From assembly GCA_947504795.1 (NCBI GenBank), contig CANNJG010000011.1, positions 1 through 20,734 on the forward strand: a stretch of 20,734 bases of DNA, written 5' to 3'. Positions 16,364-20,734 of the stretch are shown here, one piece after another. A program made the position numbers and the translations under genes. Within the stretch, counting starts at the first letter, position 1; each line of letters opens with the position of its first letter. Under the pieces are notes generated by a model. The model ran no database searches. It saw only the letters and a program-made list of their open reading frames with translations, and was not told the origin of the DNA. Origin of the DNA: Legionellaceae bacterium. Lineage in GTDB: Bacteria; Pseudomonadota; Gammaproteobacteria; Legionellales; Legionellaceae.

Positions 16364-16909
16364 ATGAAACTATTATTTGATTTTTTCCCTATCGTTCTGT
16401 TTTTTATTGCCTATAAATTATTTGATATTTATACCGCAACCAGCATTGCTATGGCAGGAGCCCTATTCCAGGTGATATTCCATCGCATCAAATATCAACG
16501 CTACGAAAAACAACATCTCGCAGGTTTAGCACTCATTCTTGTATTGGGCGGTGCTACGTTATTTTTTCATAACCCCTGGTTCATCAAATGTAAACCCACT
16601 GGAATTTATTGGTTGTCCTCCTTGATATTTTTTGGCTCAGCTTTCATCGGAAAAAAGACCATTATTCAAAAAATAATGGATAGTAACGTGAGTTTACCTG
16701 ACAAAATATGGAAACGACTTAACTATGCTTGGGCTACTTATTTTATCTTTATGGGCGGACTTAATTTATACGTCGCTTACTTCTACACCACTGACTTTTG
16801 GGTTAATTTCAAATTATTTGGTGGCGTTGGCTGCATGCTAGTCTTTGTATTTATTCAAGCCTTGTATTTGACAAAGCATGCGGTGAATGTGCCGCCAAAT
16901 AATGCCTAA
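16364..16909 (+). CDS. yciB: Inner membrane septation/intracellular-septation protein YciB (IspA)
   Basis: A 181-residue inner-membrane protein with about five helices. It closely follows E. coli YciB: MKLLFDFFPIVLFFIAYKL, then GGATLFFHNPWFIKCKPT around 69-86, LPDKIWKRLNYAWATYF around 111-127 and FWVNFKLFG around 146-154. In E. coli the protein interacts with elongation and division complexes and affects envelope integrity. It precedes the two-component genes by 8 nt, so it is likely to be their operon leader. Confidence 0.95.
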   Translation: MKLLFDFFPIVLFFIAYKLFDIYTATSIAMAGALFQVIFHRIKYQRYEKQHLAGLALILVLGGATLFFHNPWFIKCKPTGIYWLSSLIFFGSAFIGKKTIIQKIMDSNVSLPDKIWKRLNYAWATYFIFMGGLNLYVAYFYTTDFWVNFKLFGGVGCMLVFVFIQALYLTKHAVNVPPNNA

Positions 16910-16917
16910 GAGGTTGT

Positions 16918-17595
16918 ATGCGGTTATTGATAGTTGAAGATGACGAATTACTCGGTGACGCGGTCAAAACGGGATTAACGCAGTTTGGATATGTCGTAGA
17001 TTGGCTCAAAGACGGCGAAATTGCTCGCACAGTACTGAAAACAGAGTCGTTTGACTTAATTATTTTAGATCTAGGACTCCCAAGATTTTCTGGAATGTCG
17101 CTTTTACAAACCATTCGCGAATCCAATAACAAAACCCCGATCATCATTTTAACCGCCAGAGAATCCATTGATGACCGAATCAAAGGATTAGATGCAGGTG
17201 CAGATGACTACATTACTAAACCGTTTGATTTGAATGAATTAGGCGCACGTGTTCGAGCGTTAACTCGGCGCGCACAAGGAAGAGCCAAAGCTGTGTTGCA
17301 ATATGGCCCTATCAGCGTTGATATCGCAGGCCATACGGTCACACTAAACGGAAAACTTGTCAACCTTGCACGCCGCGAATTTTCCTTATTACAAAAGTTA
17401 TTAGAGTCTAAAGGTCAAGTACTGTCTCGTGAAAAATTGATGCAAAGCATCTACAGCTGGGATGAGGAAGTCGATAGTAATGCACTAGAAGTCCATATTC
17501 ACAACTTACGAAAAAAACTGAACACTAATTTTATTCGCACGATTCGGGGTATCGGCTATTTAGTCGATAAAATCCCGAAGGATGATATGGATTGA
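16918..17595 (+). CDS. OmpR-family response regulator (QseB/PmrA type)
   Basis: A 225-residue two-component regulator. The receiver domain (1-116) has the acidic pocket E7-D8-D9, phosphoacceptor D51 in LIILDLGLP, and K at about 101 in ITKPFD. The winged-helix DNA-binding domain (about 125-220) ends with RTIRGIGYLVD, typical of OmpR regulators. Overall form (MRLLIVEDDELLGDAVKTGL, ADDYITKPF) is nearest QseB/PmrA. In Legionella and Coxiella PmrA controls type IV effector genes; whether this is the same gene is inference. AGAGG sits 5 nt before the ATG, and the stop overlaps the kinase start by 3 nt. Confidence 0.94.
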   Translation: MRLLIVEDDELLGDAVKTGLTQFGYVVDWLKDGEIARTVLKTESFDLIILDLGLPRFSGMSLLQTIRESNNKTPIIILTARESIDDRIKGLDAGADDYITKPFDLNELGARVRALTRRAQGRAKAVLQYGPISVDIAGHTVTLNGKLVNLARREFSLLQKLLESKGQVLSREKLMQSIYSWDEEVDSNALEVHIHNLRKKLNTNFIRTIRGIGYLVDKIPKDDMD

Positions 17596-19046
17596 AATCG
17601 TCTATCCGGAAGTTTCTATTAGTCAATCTGCTCTTCGCTGTCACTATTACAACCACCCTTACAGCCATAGGTAACTATTACCTTGATCAGAAAGACATTC
17701 AAGAACATCTCGATACGTTGATGGCTATTTCAGCGATGTCCTATCAGGCTTTATTGGGGGACGATATCCATCAGCGTAAATTAGATATCATTCAAAATGC
17801 CCTAGACACTATCCCACATAAAATTGAAACTTATTATGAACATATCGGGGATAAACCACCACAATATTATCTCGATAAATTCAATTTTCAGGTTTGGTCC
17901 AGTGGCAATAAATTGTTATTACACTCCTCAGGTGCCCCCAAATTTCCATTGGCCACACAAAGTGATGGTTTCAACAATAAATATTTTGACCAACAACGCT
18001 GGCGTGTTTTCACGACCAATAACTCTAAAGCACAGATAAAGACCGTGCTTGCAGAGCGCTATGACACGCGTAATGAGCTCGGACAACGTATTGCATTAGA
18101 TGACTTATATATCATGCTATTAACCTTTCCTCTATCGGGCTTACTTATTTGGATAGTGATCAGTCGCGGCTTAGATAGCTTGGAGTCCGTGGCAAAAGAA
18201 TTAGCCAATCGTGAACCAAATCATCTTAAGCCCGTCAATATAGAATCCTTACCAGATGAAATTCGACCCGTAATCGATGAGCTCAATAAACTTTTTTTTA
18301 GATTGAAAGAAGGCTTTGAGCGTGAAACACGATTTGCAGCTGACGCAGCGCACGAACTCCGCACACCATTAGCCGCATTAAAAGCGCAAGCGCAAGTAGC
18401 ACTTAATACCAACGATATTAATGAAAAAAATATCGCCTTGCAAAAAGTAATTGCAAGTGTCAATCGCAATACGCATATTGTGCAACAATTACTAACCCTG
18501 AGTAAGCTTGTTCCCGATCAAAACGGTGCAGAAGATCTAGACGACGTTAATTTATCTAAAATTACTCGTGAAATTTTAGTCATGCTTGCACCTGCGGCTA
18601 TCGAAAAACAGATTGAATTAGAATATGAATCGGACACCCACGGATCAATCGCTACGTTCCCAGGTAATCCGACGGCTATCAGCATTCTCGTGCGAAATTT
18701 AGTTGATAATGCCATACGTTATACGCAGGCAAACGGTAGTGTGCGCGTTCGCGTTTATTCACAACAATCCGATGTGGTGTTAGAAGTACAAGATAGTGGT
18801 CCTGGGATCCCTAAAGCGTTCCGTTCACGTGTATTTGAACGCTTTTTCCGCGAGTTAGGCAACCAAAGTACCGGCTCTGGCTTAGGCCTTGCAATTGTGC
18901 AACAAATTGCGGTATTACATCATGCCGATATTGTTTTAGATGACCCTTCTGACAAGCGTTCAGGCCTAGTTGTTAGGGTATTTTTTCATTTGAAAAATGG
19001 GTTGTCTGCGGAGTCGGTAAAGAAACGGAATAAAAGCAAAAGCTAG
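17592..19046 (+). CDS. Sensor histidine kinase partner (QseC/PmrB type)
   Basis: A 484-residue membrane kinase that should phosphorylate the adjacent regulator. Membrane helices are at about 9-28 and 172-191, with a sensor domain of about 140 residues in the periplasm. A HAMP-like linker follows. The HisKA motif has H254 (FAADAAHELRTPLAALKAQA), and the ATPase domain has the N box (NLVDN, 369-373), G1 DSGPG (401-405), F box (ERFFR) and G2 GSGLGL (428-433). The TTG start overlaps the regulator's TGA (TTGA), giving tight coupling. The last 25 or so residues, past the usual end of QseC-like kinases, lie in the overlap with ampG and look basic and unconserved. Confidence 0.92.
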   Translation: MKSSIRKFLLVNLLFAVTITTTLTAIGNYYLDQKDIQEHLDTLMAISAMSYQALLGDDIHQRKLDIIQNALDTIPHKIETYYEHIGDKPPQYYLDKFNFQVWSSGNKLLLHSSGAPKFPLATQSDGFNNKYFDQQRWRVFTTNNSKAQIKTVLAERYDTRNELGQRIALDDLYIMLLTFPLSGLLIWIVISRGLDSLESVAKELANREPNHLKPVNIESLPDEIRPVIDELNKLFFRLKEGFERETRFAADAAHELRTPLAALKAQAQVALNTNDINEKNIALQKVIASVNRNTHIVQQLLTLSKLVPDQNGAEDLDDVNLSKITREILVMLAPAAIEKQIELEYESDTHGSIATFPGNPTAISILVRNLVDNAIRYTQANGSVRVRVYSQQSDVVLEVQDSGPGIPKAFRSRVFERFFRELGNQSTGSGLGLAIVQQIAVLHHADIVLDDPSDKRSGLVVRVFFHLKNGLSAESVKKRNKSKS

Positions 19047-20195
19047 CATAAACGCAATAATATACAAGCCCGACCATCCTAATTTTTCCTGAAAAAAAGC
19101 ACCGATAGGGCCTGACAATACACGCGGGACACCCACCATAGACGCCAATATAGAAAATTGAGTAGCAGTGAAGCGATGATCCACAAAGCGCATCATTAAA
19201 GCCACTAAAGCGGTCGACCCCATCCCCGCCGCAAAATTGTCGCTAAATACTGCCAGCATTAATAACCATGTATGAGGTTTTGTGGTGGCCAGCAGAATAA
19301 AAATCCCATTAGTGAGCGCTTGCAATAATCCAAAATATAAAAGAGACTGGTACAACGAATGACGCACAAGAATTGCTCCACCTATCAACCCCCCGATAAT
19401 AATCGCTGCCACGCCCCAAACTTTAGTAACATAACCAATCGTTGCCAAAGAGAAATGTAAACCCTGAATAAAAAAAGGCATCACGATACCACTAATACTC
19501 GTCGTAAATACTTCTCCGGCCTTAAAAAAAATAATAAATAAACAAAAAGCGAGCAATTCATGCCGGCTTAATAAATCACGGACGGGATCGATAAACAACG
19601 TTAGGAGTGACGCATCGGGTTGGGTGTGTTGAGAAGGCTCTGGACTCATAGCTATCGCTATCATCCCTAACATCATTAGGCCACTCATCAAACGATAAGT
19701 CACCCCCCAACCGTAATATTGGGCTATAATTAAGGCTAGACCACCACTGACTAATAAAGCGAGACGGTAAGCAATTGTGGCTATAGAGGCGCCTAAACCG
19801 TGCAACGGAAGCGATAAATACTCTGTACGATGTGCATCAATCGCGGCATCTTGTGTCGCTGAGCAGGTCGCGATAAACAAGGTCAGACCCGCCATGATCC
19901 AAGGAGAATGTTGTGGTGAATATCCGCTCAACAGATAGAGTCCAATACTAATCAGCATCTGCATTAATAGAATCCAGCTCCGGCGCTTACCTAAGTTTAA
20001 TAAGCTATATCGATCTAGTAACGGTGCCCACAAAAAACGGTACAAGTATGGAACACTAATTAAACTCATCAAGCCTGTCACCCATATCGATAAACCGGCA
20101 TCGGCAAACCAGGCTTGTAGGGTGGAACTGACCAGAGAGATAGGGAGGCCGGATGAAAAGCCCAAGAAAAAGATGATGACTAGCTGCTTTATCAT
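18966..20195 (-). CDS. ampG: AmpG-like muropeptide permease (MFS)
   Basis: A 409-residue major-facilitator transporter that imports GlcNAc-anhydroMurNAc peptides for cell-wall recycling. It has about 12 membrane helices and the AmpG signatures LGFSSGLP near residue 11, FLWAPLLDRY around 54-63, KRRSWIL, ATCSATQDAAIDAHRTEYL around 109-127, and DNFAAGMGSTALVALM in the second half. The start is the ATG at 20195; its ribosome site is poor. The gene converges on the histidine kinase and overlaps it by 81 nt. Its presence beside mltD, which makes the substrate, is consistent with recycling. In many bacteria AmpG activity also influences beta-lactamase induction, but no ampR or ampC is in this window. 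Confidence 0.93.
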   Translation of the reverse strand: MIKQLVIIFFLGFSSGLPISLVSSTLQAWFADAGLSIWVTGLMSLISVPYLYRFLWAPLLDRYSLLNLGKRRSWILLMQMLISIGLYLLSGYSPQHSPWIMAGLTLFIATCSATQDAAIDAHRTEYLSLPLHGLGASIATIAYRLALLVSGGLALIIAQYYGWGVTYRLMSGLMMLGMIAIAMSPEPSQHTQPDASLLTLFIDPVRDLLSRHELLAFCLFIIFFKAGEVFTTSISGIVMPFFIQGLHFSLATIGYVTKVWGVAAIIIGGLIGGAILVRHSLYQSLLYFGLLQALTNGIFILLATTKPHTWLLMLAVFSDNFAAGMGSTALVALMMRFVDHRFTATQFSILASMVGVPRVLSGPIGAFFQEKLGWSGLYIIAFMLAFAFIPFLYRLRRQPIFQMKKYPNN

Positions 20196-20228
20196 GACAA
20201 TGCCAATTGAAGTCTGAAGAAAAAGTTA

Positions 20229-20300
20229 CGTCTTTGCGAGCACAGCGAATCAAACGAACGTTTAAACGACGTATGCTGGATTGCTTTGCTAGGCTGGCAA
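20229..20300. repeat. Degenerate palindromic intergenic repeat
   Basis: The sequence begins CGTCTTTGCGAGCACAGCGAA and its far arm (20285-20300, TTTGCTAGGCTGGCAA) is the reverse complement of 20234-20249 at 12 of 16 positions. Between them lies CGTTTAAACG, a perfect 10-bp palindrome (20259-20268). CGTCATTGCGAGC...GCGAAGCAATCC is a common dispersed repeat in proteobacterial genomes, and this looks like a decayed copy. Confidence 0.55.
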
Positions 20301-20323
20301 GGCTTGATATTTTTCATAACATC

Positions 20324-20343
20324 GGTTGGGACAAGGCCCAACC
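20324..20343. repeat. Perfect 7-bp hairpin, possibly the mip terminator
   Basis: GGTTGGG (20324-20330) and CCCAACC (20337-20343) are exact reverse complements across a 6-nt loop. It lies 22 nt past the stop of the FKBP gene on its strand, so it could end that transcript. No U run follows, so Rho-independent termination is doubtful. It may be part of the neighbouring repeat. Confidence 0.4.
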
Positions 20344-20364
20344 TGCCTGTTATTATTCGAGAGT

Positions 20365-20734
20365 TTACTTAGATTTTTCAATCGATAATAAATGAACTGA
20401 AAATATTAATGTTTCATTCGGTCCAATTAATCCACCCACATTACGTACGCCATAAGCTAAATTAGAAGGAACATATAATTCCCAAGTCGATCCCACTGAC
20501 ATCAATTGGAGTGCTTCTGTCCAGCCTGGAATCACTTGCATCAATTGGAACGTTGCAGGTTTGCCTGCTTTTTCGGTGCTGTCAAACACTTCACCACTGA
20601 TCAAACGACCGGTGTACTCAACCGTAACGGTATCAGCTTTAGTCGGCTTGGCACCTGTGCCATTGGAAATAATCTTATATTGAAGCCCACTAGGCATGCT
20701 TACAACGCCGGGTTTATTTTTATTGGCATCTAGG
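20365..20734 (-). CDS. Mip-like FKBP peptidyl-prolyl isomerase, 5' end beyond window
   Basis: A partial gene, since the frame continues through the window end (20731-20733 encode the first visible residue, Leu). The visible part begins LDANKNKPGVVSMPSGLQYK, the usual junction between the dimerisation helix and the catalytic domain in Mip/FkpA/FklB proteins. The FKBP domain is complete: VEYTGRLISGEVFDST, QVIPGWTEALQLM, YVPSNLAYG and LIFSVHLLSI, with the pocket Tyr, Phe, Asp, Val-Ile and Trp all present. It catalyses cis-trans isomerisation of Xaa-Pro bonds. Mip proteins are envelope or secreted factors that help infection in Legionella and Coxiella. The ATG at 20697 is internal and is not the true start. 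Which Mip subgroup this is needs the missing N-terminus. Confidence 0.93.
   Translation of the reverse strand, partial: LDANKNKPGVVSMPSGLQYKIISNGTGAKPTKADTVTVEYTGRLISGEVFDSTEKAGKPATFQLMQVIPGWTEALQLMSVGSTWELYVPSNLAYGVRNVGGLIGPNETLIFSVHLLSIEKSK

Overview
The window looks like about 20.7 kb of chromosome from a gammaproteobacterium of moderately low G+C. Housekeeping genes with clear gammaproteobacterial counterparts (cysS, glnS, truA, folD, rlmJ, mltD, yciB, ampG) sit beside accessory genes: a Mip-like FKBP, a secreted GH18 chitinase, an IS481-like remnant, and a 537-residue protein with a deaminase-like zinc-site signature. Together these suggest a host-associated or aquatic lineage near the order Legionellales. 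That placement is inference from gene content, since no rRNA or other marker gene is present.

Left end (1-5800), accessory: the 3' tail of a decayed IS481-type transposase; a large unknown protein with an HAE...CxxC pair, followed 3 nt later by a YaiI/UPF0178 gene; a convergent GH18 chitinase gene preceded by a 46-residue secreted-peptide gene that is easily missed (3681-3821); a membrane-anchored SRPBCC protein; and an HSL-type esterase.

Middle (5905-12721), all on the minus strand: truA, glnS, cysS and a secreted sphingomyelinase-like metallophosphoesterase form a tight run (gaps of 19 and 7 nt, then an overlap), followed after 123 nt by an APC amino-acid permease. folD diverges from truA.

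Right end (12909-20734): folD; a small acidic/basic protein whose 5' end overlaps divergent rlmJ; rlmJ-mltD; yciB and an OmpR-class two-component pair (QseBC/PmrAB type) packed as one operon; then convergent ampG, whose 3' end overlaps the kinase gene by 81 nt. A degenerate palindromic repeat and a hairpin separate ampG from a 5'-truncated Mip-like peptidyl-prolyl isomerase gene. MltD releases anhydro-muropeptides and AmpG imports them, so this end has a cell-wall recycling theme. YciB and the two-component pair add envelope and regulatory roles.

Best candidate for new biology: the 408-2021 protein as a divergent nucleotide/nucleic-acid deaminase-fold protein coupled to a PIN-like YaiI gene. 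Next is the secreted micro-peptide/chitinase operon, which has a PmrA-like promoter element. No CRISPR array, rRNA, tRNA or complete mobile element was seen.
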